Shown piece by piece: positions 11,101 to 23,100 of a DNA stretch of 64,000 nt; the first letter of the stretch is position 1, and each line of letters opens with the position of its first letter. This DNA comes from Gnetum montanum. Its lineage: Eukaryota > Streptophyta > Gnetopsida > Gnetales > Gnetaceae. The notes below the pieces were generated by a model. It was given only the letters and a program-made list of their open reading frames with translations, was not told the origin of the DNA and made no database searches. The stretch spans positions 129,582-193,581 of the forward strand of contig MNCI01004095.1 of assembly GCA_015680685.1 (NCBI GenBank), written 5' to 3'. The position numbers and the translations under genes are program-made.

Positions 11101-14100
11101 CTGATGACCTGTTGGAGTCCTTGCATGGCCATTTCACGTCGGTTTCGTTCCTTTGTCGACATCCCCCCATCCGGGTGGAAACGCACTGAAGTCCAACGAA
11201 TGTGGCGTCAGAGTTCACCCCATGTGCAATCACAGTTGATGCCCAAGATGATGTATGGACATCATCCAACACTAAGCCACTAGCACGCACTCTGCTCGTG
11301 CACCCAATTTAACTGACGTTGTCTCTGCTCCTCCTCCTCTTACTCTCGCTCCTGCTGAGCTTGCTCAACCGCCTCACGCTCTCTTTGGGTGGATTCCTCC
11401 TGGATCAGCTCGTCTCGCACTTGGGCCCGGATCTCGTCCACCAAACGGGCCCGGGCTACATCAGCCAACAAAGCTTGCTGCCTTATTATCTCTTGTTCCC
11501 GTTCGCAGAAACGGGTTTCCAATTCAATCCATGCTTATGCAAGGGCTTCTTCCCACTTTGCTTCCCACTCCTGACGTTCAACGTCGTGCGCCGTGACCAC
11601 AGCCTCCAGAGCCACTCACTACAGCTCCTCAGCGCTTCCTTCACTGTGCCCCGACATTCTAGGCAATGACATCTCTAGCACCACCATGGGGTTTGGGGTC
11701 CTACGACTGCGTCTTCTCCTGGTATAACTCACCGCAGGTTGGGTCCTCAAAATCCCCTACGACTGGGATTGGCCAGACAGGGGCCCCCAGGGGGGCAAGC
11801 CCCTACCCCGAAAGATGTTGCCCCCCCTACCAAATCTACCGCCAACCTGGTACCCGNAAGCCCAGAGTGGTGACCTCACTTTTGTTGTTGCAAAGCCGCC
11901 AGAAAAAAACTAGGTAAGTTAACCCTAACTCCCAATTTAAAGCTTTTAAGGAAAGCAAAGTGGATGCCTTGGAGTTTTGACTCGTTGCCTAACTGTACAA
12001 AAAATTGGTCCACAAGATCCGCCGCTTGGGCCCAAATCCAGGGCAGAGAGGATCTGGGAACATGTCTGCTTTGCATGTGTGGCACCGGCCCATTGAAGAA
12101 AATTTTGGCGTCTTGTAGCCCGCATGTGGAGGGCAAAATGATTTCGCCATCGGCCAGGGCCCCCAAACACCTAGCAATCGGGGACTCAATGATGATAACC
12201 GCAGTGCCCCTGGAATAGGTTGGGTCCTCATGCCAGTTAGCGAAAAATCACCTGGGAGGGTCAAGTCACCCACGAGCCGTTGCAAGACATCACTCCAACC
12301 GCATCACTCCACCAATTGCCACATCTCCTCATCTTCTTGGAACGCCGCATAGTCAAGCTCGTACATCGACGTGACCCCCATCGCTGCCTCAATCTCTTTC
12401 CATGCAACTGCGGCCTAGGAAACCACCTATGGAGGGGGGGCAAATTGCACAGCTGAAAAATTTTGTGATTCCTCATCTTCCACGCTACCCATAAAAGTAG
12501 TGTGGCTCGAGAATCGCCTATGAAGTTCATTGGGGGAGCCGCACCTGCTTCACGCCACGTGGAGCGCATGTAGGCACATTGATAAATGAAGTGCTACACG
12601 GTCTCAAGCACGGTGCCACATAGTGAACAGGTGTCATCCATAACGAGGCCTCATCTGCATAAGAGCGCCCAAACAGATAGCACATCGTTTTTAATCAGCC
12701 ACACAGGAAAACTTTAATTTTCTCGGGCAGCCATCCCTACCAAATCTACCGCCAACCTGGTACCCGCGGGTACATGGCTATCAACAGGCAACGCAGCTCG
12801 AGAATCGACCACCCTTGCGCCTGCATTCTTCGTGCGTGGCCGTAGAGCGTCTGCCAAGGCTTCGAGTCCTGCGCTCCCGCCTCCCACCGTATGTACTTTG
12901 CATTCATTACTCGGACCCATTGGGCCGACTCCCCAAACTCATGAAATAGAATAATAGGCGTTGCTAGCCCAACGTTAGCTCGTCCTCAAACTTTGAAATG
13001 CCCAACCCCCCTGCATTATGGGAGCACGCAACCCAGTCCCAATTTACAACGTGAAGTTTGCACCCCCTCTGCTCCTCAACCAAACGAACCGGCGGATGCG
13101 CATGTTGAGGTTGTCAATAATGGCACTCAGTAGGTTGGCAACCGCAACCACAAAGAAGGTTATTGCCGTGAGTACCCCCAACGCCACCACCAACCGCCCC
13201 TTCCTATTCAAGAAGCAATTGGCCCAATGTCCCACCCATCTTTCAACCTTTTCCAACAACATCCCCCAAGACATACACCACCCCCACTGGAAGAGCGGGA
13301 TACCCAAGTAAGTATCTCTGACTATTTCGGAAGGAATGTTCAAAACTTGTACCACTCGACTCTTTACCTATGTGTCCACGTTGACAAAGTGAGCCATTGA
13401 CTTAGCCGTGTTAATCTCCAGCCCCAGCTCGTCCACTAACCATGAAAGTGCCACATTGATGCACCGCACTTGTGGGACCCTGACACGACTAAGCAACATT
13501 GTGTCATCCGCGTAATGCTTAGCCAGACATTCCACCCCCACAATTTCTAGATCGCCAACCCTCACCACCCCCCCCCCCCCCCCCCCCCCCCCACCAAAAA
13601 AAANGTTTGCCCCCACTAGTTTAGGCATTAGTGGAGCTAGCCTACGGACGATCATCTTGGAGAATAACTAAATCAAAACGTTGCAAAACCCGATAGGTCG
13701 AAAATGTTCTAGGTAGTACACCTCCACCTACTTGGGGATGCACACAATTCGAGAACAATTAAGCTCCCTTCGAACCTACCTCTTGGCCAACATAAGGTTG
13801 AAAGCGTCTAGAATGTTGGGCCCCACTATATCCAGGAAGGTCTTGAAAAATTCGAGGCTCCAACCATCCGGCCCTAGCGCCTTTCCTCCCGGCATATCGC
13901 TGATCGTTGCTATGAGTTCTTGCCAGGAGAACGGAGCCAACAATCTAGCATTATCCTCCTCGTTTAGCACCTGCACAATTTGAACCGATATGGGCTTTGT
14001 GGGTCGCTTGGCCCAGATCTTCTCCCAATATTATGTCAACTCCCTAGCAACGCTCTATGGCTCATCAATTATCCCCCCTCAATGGTGTGCAATCTATGTG

Positions 14101-17100
14101 GTTGGCTCCATCCACATGTCTTGGCGACCGCAAAAAAGAAGTTCATCTACCTATCCCCCTCCTGGAGCCATCTAATCTGTGATCTTTGTTTCCAGTATGT
14201 CTCCTCCTCCAAGTCAAGGGCCTGAAGTTGTCGCAAGATGTTCTGCTCTTCTTCATGCAGATCCTCCCCTGCCTCTTGCCTGGTTTGGATCTGAGTCAAC
14301 ATATCCCGAAGCACTGTGCGACCCATCTAGAAAGAGAATTTATCCTCCACTAGTAGGGCTCGACTAGCCCACTTCAAACGAAACGAGCCTTCTTTGAGGA
14401 AATTTCTGGGGTCTCTCTGGTCCCATCGGTAGTCTACCCAGATGTCCTCAACTAACGGCCACAACCACGACTTGTACAACCAAGTTGCCTCAAAACAAAA
14501 CAGCCACGATGTCCGGTTCCGTTTAGGCCCAAATAGACAAACCAGGGAGCGATGGTTTGAGGCCACCCGTTCCTGTCTCGTAACCTGTGCGGCCAACCGA
14601 AGGAGGAGGTCAAAACTAATGTAGATCCGATCAATTCTAGAAAGGACACAATCAGGGCCTTTCCACCCATTGCTCCAGGTGAATTGGCAATTTTCAATGG
14701 GCAAATCCACCAACTAGTGTGCCGCCAAGAAATCCTAAAACTCCTGGGCACCGGGAGGGGGGGCCTCAGCACTTGACTTTTTCCATGGGTGTAATCTTTG
14801 GTTGAAGTCCCCCACAATTAGCCATGCTAGGCGGTCTTGCACCAGCGTCGCCATGCGCTCCATCTCCTACAACCTTTGTTCCCACATCTATGGCCCATAG
14901 AAGTTAGTTAGCCATATACCACGGAAGGGGATATGGACTGTCATGGTCCATTGTGAAGAGTCAACCAGCGTAATGTCATAGCGGGCTAGGATAGCCAGAC
15001 CCCCCGCCCGACCCATGCATGGGTGTAGATGGACTTTCCAGCCATCCCAAATGAAATGGTGTGATTCTATTACCTGTAGCTTGGTGTCTTGGAGGCATAT
15101 GATATCGCATTCCTCATCATGAACAATTCTTCTTAGGGTATTTCTTTTATAGGGTGTACCTTGTCCCCTACAATTTCAACTGAAGACTTTCATGTATGCC
15201 CGAACGAGCGGTGTTGGTAGACCTCCCAGAGGATCTTCTGTAGTCCCAAGTCAATATTTCGTTGTGCTTGTTTAGCCCTGGACAGACTCTCGCATGGGCG
15301 GCCAGGGCAACTCCCCCCCTCTCGCAAGGTACCCCCTATAAAAGAAATACCCTAAGATCGATCATGCAAAATGAAGGTTTTGATATAGTTTGCCTACAAA
15401 AGACGAAGCTAAATGCGTTGGAGCGCAAGCTGTTGAGTTAGGAGGGATGGCAGCTGCAGATGCTACCATGTCAAGGCCAGGCTAGGGGTCTTGCGATTCT
15501 CTCTTGGCTCCCTTTTTCTTTAACTAGGCAAAGCCAGACAATTCATGTCATTCATGAAAACATCTAGTTGACCAACGTCTATGGAGCGCAGAATTATGAG
15601 GTGTAGGTGCAAGAGCTCCACCAACTGGCGCAGGTGGTTCCAAAAAGGGATTGTTGGATGCTAGTCAAGGATTTTAATCAATGACTATATCCCTGGAAAA
15701 AACAGGGAGAGAAACCGATGACCCTCTGGGGGGATGAAAATGTGTCAAATTTCTGAAACAACATGATTTGGTGGATCTAGAGATTGCAGGATGCTAATTC
15801 ACTTGGAGCAATCGGAGGAAAGGGAAAGACAAGGTCCAATCCCAAATTGACCAAGTGTGGGTCAGTATGAGGATTCTTCTAGAGCTTGACATTCAGGCAG
15901 TGGGACAAGAGAGGCAAGCATCTAACCATAGATTGATTCTTTGTCAGGTGGGGGTGGTTGCAGGGGTCGTCTCCTTGGCCTTTCCACTTTGAGCACACGT
16001 GGCTGAACAAGATGTGGCTTTGGCCTTTAGTGCAAGAAATATGGCAAGATTATTCACCAATGTAGGAGCCTAGGTAGTTCCTAAGCACGATCTAAAGACT
16101 CTTAACCACCAAATACAAGAGAGAGCGGTGGAGGATAAATTCAATTTTAGAATTTACAGGGGGGATTTGTAGGCCCATTTATGGGAGGTGCAAAAGCAAG
16201 GGGTTGACCTAGTAAAAGAGGAAGCTGAAATTTTGCAAGAGCTTCAAGAGTTGGCGCTAGAAGAGGATTGCTACTGGAGACAAAGGGCACGAATAAACTA
16301 GTTAAGAGATGATGATAGGAATACTCTTTTTGTTTTCTTTTTTCTTTTTTCTTTTTTTTGCCACAGGCAAAGGACATGGGCAAATGAAACAAATGCTACA
16401 TCTAATGCTTGAGGGATAGCCGACGAGGGTGCCAAACAAGTGATGAAAGTGGTACAATTGTATTGGGACAACATTTGGCGGAAACAAGATAGGTAGAGGC
16501 TTTCGATTCCCCTTCCATGGGTCCTAGGAGTTGCTGAAAACCAAATGCTGTTGAAGCTATTCTCGAGAGAAGAGTCGGACGTGGCCATGCACTCTATGAA
16601 AGCAAACAAAGCACCTGGGCCAGATGGGTGGCCCATTGAGTTTTTTCAAGAGTTTGCAGACCTTGTGGGGGACAATCTTTTGGTAGCATTAAACAACATC
16701 TGAGATGGTGGCCCATTGAGTTTTTTCAGGAGTTTGCAAACCTTGTGGGGGACAATCTTTTGGCAGCATTAAACAACATCTGAGATGGAGGCAGATGTGC
16801 AAGGAAGTCAATTGCTCAAGGATTGCGCTTATTCCAAAGAAGCGTTGCCCCTCATCCCCAATGCATTTTCAGCCAATTGGAGTGTGTAATACACTCCCAT
16901 GGTTGTTTACCAAGATGATTGAACAAAGACTTTCCCCATTAATGCCAATACTTATGGGGGAAAATTAGGCAGGTTTTGTGATGGGAAAGTATCTTCAAGA
17001 CCAAGTGCTGTCAACGTAGGAAATCCTCCACTCTTCTCGGAAAACGGGCTTTCCGAGAATGTGCATAAAGTTAGACATCATGAAAGCCTACGACACGGTA

Positions 17101-20100
17101 AGTTGGGAGGCGCTTGAGGAGGTTATGAATAGTAAAGGTTTTAGTCCTAATTTTGTGAAGCTTTGCATTCATATTCAAAGCTCGGGTCAATATCCGTTTG
17201 ATATTGATGGTCAATTTTGGGGTTTTAATGCACCAAGGAGAGGCTTAAGGCAAGGGGATCCATTGTCACCCCTACTATTTATTTTGATGATGGATCTTTG
17301 GCAGAGCTATTGTGCAAACGAGGGACTAGTGGGTGTGGAGATCACTAGGGTGCACTATCTTGCCCAACATTATGCTTACGACACGATTACTTTTGCGAGG
17401 GCAGTGGTGCTGCAGGCAACAGCACTTCAAAGGGCCTTAGAATGTATGGAAAAAGAGATGGAAATGCAAATAAACAAAGAAAATTTGGCCTTGCACATGA
17501 TTAATACGATGGCTCAAGTCTGGGGATGGATTTCCCAGGTCTTCGGGATCTTGCCAGGGCAATCCCAGGACATCTATTTGGGGATGTCCATGTTTAACTG
17601 GCACCACCAAAAAACATGGACTATGCTAATTCAGAAATTGCAACAAAGAATCAAGTTGTGGGTTAACCACTTCCTATCGTGGAAAGGAAAGATGTTGCTT
17701 GCTTCCACTGTGTTGATGGCAGTGGTGCGTTTCACCGCCTCGATGGTAATCCCGTCAAAGGGGGCTATGCAGAAAATTGATCAAATTATCAAACGTTTTG
17801 TTTGGTCTAGGGGGAAGGGGGGGACAGAAGATGCATTTAGTTTGTTGGGAGCAAACTGCACAGCCCAAAAGTACAAGTGGAATTGGCCTGCTAACGTTTA
17901 AAGAAGAGGTTAAATTAGGATTGCAGAGACTGACTAACAGGTTGATTGGGTAGGGCAAAGTGCAAGCACAGTGGATTAGGATCCTGAGACAGAAATACCG
18001 CCGCATATGGGAGGTCGATGTAGGGGGATCGCGGTTGTTGCAAAACATTTGTAAACATGCCGGAGACATGATGGTGCAGGGGCTTTTGGGTTGCAGTTCG
18101 GCAGAGGTTATAAAGATCCTATACCCATCGCTTGGCAGATGGTAATAGATTTGGAAAGGAAGATTGCCGAAAAAGATCAAGGCATTTGGTTGGCTCATAG
18201 CGCACAAATCATTGCCAATTAGGGGGCTGTTGAGGAAGAGGGATTTACACATAAATCCATTATGCCCACTGTGTGTTGGAGAAAAGGAAACACTCAAGCA
18301 CTCTTTGGAGTACCCTTATATTTAGGATTCTTTGAGGGCGGCAAATGCGAAGTCCCCAATTCTGCTTGGCGAAGATTCTAAGAGGCTTGTGGTTTTGTGG
18401 GCCGGTTGGAAAGGACATAATGATCTAATATTCAAGGATAAACAGTTACTGCTCCCAATTGCGATTGCAAGGGTTGGCCTAAATCTGTGGGCGGAAGTTT
18501 CAACACATGAGTCAAACACACTGGAATGAGCCCGCAATTACAGAATTCTAGGAAAATGTGGAACTCTGGCACCTAGTGGAAAGGGCTAGGTGGGCAGACC
18601 TATTGCAGAGGCTAGAGGGAGAGGAGAGAATTGCAAACCAAACCTTCTTTGACAACTAGGATGGGAAAAAAACATATTTCTATGGGAGGAAAATTGTGTT
18701 AACGAAGCAGGCTATGGCATTTACGCTTGCAATGCCGCCAAAGGAAGAAGTTATTCCCCCGATGCTAAACGATTAGGGGCCTATTGCAAAATTTTTCAGA
18801 GGCAAGGTCTTGTGGACAACCAATGGACACATCATGAAGGCAAGCTTACCTCCACTGTGGCAAGCTGCAACTGTTATGATTGATCATTTTTTAGTGCAGT
18901 TCGGATCTTTGAATAAGCTTTTGGGTGTGCATTTTGCTTTGATGAGGGGCCTAAAACATAGTTTGAGGGTGAATATGTTGTGGTTCCTCTTAGATAGTTT
19001 ACGGCAAAAATGAAAGGGAAGGCATCCGAGCTTGGTTATGGCATTGTGGCGGGCAGGGATGTCAACGCCAATCATCTATGTTAGGAGAAGATCGAGGCAG
19101 GGGATGGAGGACAATCCAATGCAAAAGAGGCAGGTTTGTCTGAGAAGTATTGGGGGACAAGATGAAGCTAGGTCGAACAATCCAATAGGGGTGGAAGAGT
19201 CAGAGGCGTCAGAGTCAGAGGGTTTGGGGGTGCAAAGATCTACCTTGGAGCTAATTGAAAGAGTGAGCAAGGAGGCGGCAAATAAAGCAAGAAAGGAAGA
19301 GAGGGCACACTAGGAGGAGCTCTGGATAGCAAGGGAAGAGGATCTCAGACGTATCACAGAGCAGGGGGCACACCAACATACAAAGCTATATGAACTGATA
19401 GGACAACACCGATGCCATCAGGAGGAGACATGGAAGCGGGAGATGCATTTCAAATTGATGGAAGAGATCCAGGTGCAGTTGTAGGATGAGAGGGTTAGGG
19501 CTAAGATGAGAGGGCATGAGGCTAATAGGCAAACAAGTTTGGCTTCGAGGGTGCAAGGGTAAGCCACTAGTTTCACCTCCCTGCTAGGGTTTTGAAAGAG
19601 TACTTATGTGGTCAATGACCTATGTCTGGTTTTTGTTCTTTGTTGCTTTATAGAGTAGTGGGCCTTTGGTTACTTTCTGTAGGTTGAGATGGACCTACTT
19701 CAACTTGGTTCAAGCTGGGGGTTTTGGGGGGTTTGGAACTTGGTCCTAATGTCTCATAACAAAGACTGTTAGGAGGTTTTCATGATTGCAAGCTCTTTGC
19801 CTGTATATAGTTCTTCTCATTTGAATTTCAATCCTGATTTTCTTCTTTAAAAAAAAAAAGAGATGTCTTCGAATCAATGGGAGTTGCCTTCATATGTTGA
19901 AAATTGGATTTTTGCATAACAACTACAAGTTGATTTATAGCACATTGAATATTTGGCCTCATGCTTGTGAGATACATCAATGCTCCAATAACCTTCTGCT
20001 ACTGATCATAGGGTAGGAATATAATCTACATTATTGATGGAAACTTGCTTATTGCAAATTTTCATACTTATGTTACCATGCCCTTATATTTACAGACTAC

Positions 20101-23100
20101 TCCCATTGGTGTTATGGCTTCTCCAGAATTCATGGCATACAAGTTCTTAAACAGTTCATGATCTCTGTTACATGATGCAAACAACCTCAATTGATATATC
20201 ATGTTTGACGCTTTATCTATTACCTACTTTTCTAAAATGTCTCTCACGATGGAAACTATATCTTTGTTCAAAAAAGATGGAAAATACAGCATCTTCAACT
20301 AGATTTACTTAAAAACTTCCCTTCATGTAGCATTCTGTCTTCGATTATTATTCTGATTTCTTGACAAACTTCGTTGCATTATATTTCTTTCCATCTTTAA
20401 TGTTCATGGCTTCCTGAGATTAAACCAACAGTCCTGAATATGGTATTCCAGCTCACCAGACATGTATCTCATTATAAGTTATTTTCTCCCTTATTTCTGT
20501 TGTCATCATTCCTTTGTGGGTTATCTCTACACTGGTTCCCTTTCCATGTAACGTACATAACTTGCTCCTTGGCATGTTCTTTCTCTTCTAGCTCAAGTTT
20601 TGTTTCCTGATCTTGAAGCATGCTTACTAACACTCAGATTTCTGGCCTTCCATCAACTGCTCCAATAGCTTGTGTAAAACCCTTTATACTGTTCAAGTGG
20701 TGCAGGAAAAAGGCATCCAACAAATTCTCATTCAAGAACTTCTTCACCTGCTCCACACAATTAAAGTACAATCACATTCATCTTACAAATGAAATTGGAG
20801 ATCTTTTGATCTGGTTTCATCTTTGTTGTTTATAATTTGATCTGAAAATAGTTCTTCATTGCATTGTCAATTTTTTACAAAACATGATTTCAAATTATTC
20901 CTACATCAAGGCTACATTATCCATTCCATACAGCAGATTGAAAAGTTTTCAAGGAGGCAAGATAGTAATAATGCTAGTCACCAGCCTTTTGCTTGTTTTT
21001 CAGCTCTGCATCTTAAAGGAAAGTTGAAACTGATTCACAGTCCTACAATCTATTTGATTTTAGAATGGGTTTCATTCTTTGTGACCCACTACAATAGTTC
21101 TTCATGGTTAACTTATAGATTTCTACGATAACAATATTGTCTGCTAGCAATCTCAGACTATCACTATCATCCAAGAGCATTTTCTTCATTGATTCTTCCA
21201 ACACCTTTCAATCATCATTCTTCTTGTTCGTCTCTCTCTAATACCATGTTAGAGGTTTTGTTTAAAACCTCATGGGCAACTCTAATTTACCAAGATCCAC
21301 AAGAACAATTATAACAAACTTCTGATAAATATACAAAGTATAAAAGTAAGAATATGAATAACAGTTCCAGTATTCACTCATTAATATATGAATACTTTTA
21401 AGGAATTCGTGAGTTCTTGTTGCTCCTTTTTTTGGGCTTTTTAACTTAGTCCCACAAGAAGTGAATTCACTCTAATGATATCATTGCATAACTTGCTTCT
21501 TGGGTCAAGTACCTCATGAACTGATATGACCATTCACAAACTGTCAACACAATTCATAACTAGGTCCTGTGAGTTGTTTAAAATAAGCAATTATCCAAAT
21601 TAATATTATCATGATTGTAAACAATTCAAGATTTGATAATATTGAAAGAATGAAGGTATCCTAAGTACAAGTTCTTTCTACGAAATTACATGAATTAACA
21701 AATCCATTGAAATCTCATTTGCATAAACTAGCAAAACACTTCATAGCTCAACTTCATAGTTCTGATATTTAATGTACTGAACTTCCAATTAGCTCACTAG
21801 TCTCCATGAAATACTAGCCAGTTCTCTGTAGTCTTCACAACACTACAAAGTTCACCTTCAACTAGTTGACGGACCTCTTTCACAATATCTTCTTCCCTAC
21901 AAAATTCATCCTTAACTAGTCAACTGCAAAAGTGAGTTTAGTTGTGAGAGAGGTAGCAGGGTTGCTAGTAGCCTGCTACCTCCCCCACGGTTCGGGGGCC
22001 GTGGGGGCACAAGGGGTCCTCCGCTCCTTGTGTCTTCGGAACCATACTGGCATGGCAGTTCCATGCGTTAGTAAGAGGAGGCTACAACCTACCTCATTAC
22101 CCCACTCGGTAGGGCCTTGCCTGGGAGGGTTGCGTAGTTCAACTCTGCATTGGGGTGTTTTTACCGGGTGTGTCATGGGACGTGTTATGGGATGTTGCAT
22201 GCGCTCCTTGGAGCGCAACACCAACTACCAGCACGCGGTGATGAATCTGGAGGGTTCAGCTGGTAGTCCCCGTGGTGTCCACGTGAGTGGAGCAAGGGAG
22301 TGCTATCTAGCTTGTTAGTGTATTGCAAATATTGTTGATAAAACACCGCTCATGAGACATGCTAACACTAACACATCGTTTGTTGGCATGTGTTTCAGGA
22401 TTGTTGATTGCTAAAGCGTATTCCTCTTGAGTTTTGTCCCGATTCAGAATCTGCTTGGGAAACTCTTGGGGTGCCAAACAATGTTCTCAGGGACAACGTT
22501 GTTACAGATGGTATCAGAGCATCACAGTTTCAGAAATTGGTAAAAGTTTCTCGCTAAGTGGGTATCAGGGTTTGTGGTTTGTGAGGTTTCCGTTTTTCAC
22601 CATTCTCAACTTCTGCTAGCCACTCCCTTGGAGGGTGGCCTTGTGCTAAAGCTCCCTTTAGCAAACATGGAACCTGGCAAACCGAGTGACATGGCTAATG
22701 TTCAAACAAATCCAGAAATTGAGGCCGAAACAGAACTTGGTCAAGATGAGACTAAGTTTCAAATGTTATGGGATCATGTCAAGGNNNNNNNNNNNNNNNN
22801 NNNNNNNNNNNNNNNNNNNNNNNNNNNNNNNNNNNNNNNNNNNNNNNNNNNNNNNNNNNNNNNNNNNNNNNNNNNNNNNNNNNNNNNNNNNNNNNNNNNN
22901 NNNNNNNNNNNNNNNNNNNNNNNNNNNNNNNNNNNNNNNNNNNNNNNNNNNNNNNNNNNNNNNNNNNNNNNNNNNNNNNNNNNNNNNNNNNNNNNNNNNN
23001 NNNNNNNNNNNNNNNNNNNNNNNNNNNNNNNNNNNNNNNNNNNNNNNNNNNNNNNNNNNNNNNNNNNNNNNNNNNNNNNNNNNNNNNNNNNNNNNNNNNN

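Larger units (their letters stand above)
10680..15325 (-). mobile_element. LINE B, near full-length, minus strand
   Basis: Domains in order along the minus strand: AP-endonuclease (about 15195-14500), linker with R-L-K-W-A-S-R-A, RT (about 13990-13044), zf-RVT (about 12730-12550), tail domain (about 12420-11880), coiled coil (about 11660-11310), terminal motif (about 11250-11010), 3' UTR, and poly(A) seen as T-runs at 10680-10697. The 5' limit is uncertain (about 15200-15325). The central RT palm is replaced by a poly-C run, and single Ns at 11857 and 13604 mark poor assembly. Numerous stops; inactive. It lies in VPS13 intron 4 in the sense orientation of the gene. Confidence 0.8.
15328..19860 (+). 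mobile_element. LINE C, near full-length, plus strand
   Basis: Endonuclease (about 15328-15960), linker (F-E-H-T-W-L-N-K-M-W-L-W-P-L-V at about 15988-16035), RT (about 16580-17900), zf-RVT (about 18165-18330), tail domain and coiled coil (about 18550-19560), 3' UTR and a poly(A) at 19849-19859. It carries an 80-bp tandem duplication in the RT. The RT catalytic box is Y-A-Y-D instead of Y-A-D-D, and the endonuclease is riddled with stops. It sits head to head with LINE B inside a copia remnant in VPS13 intron 4, antisense to the gene. Confidence 0.82.
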
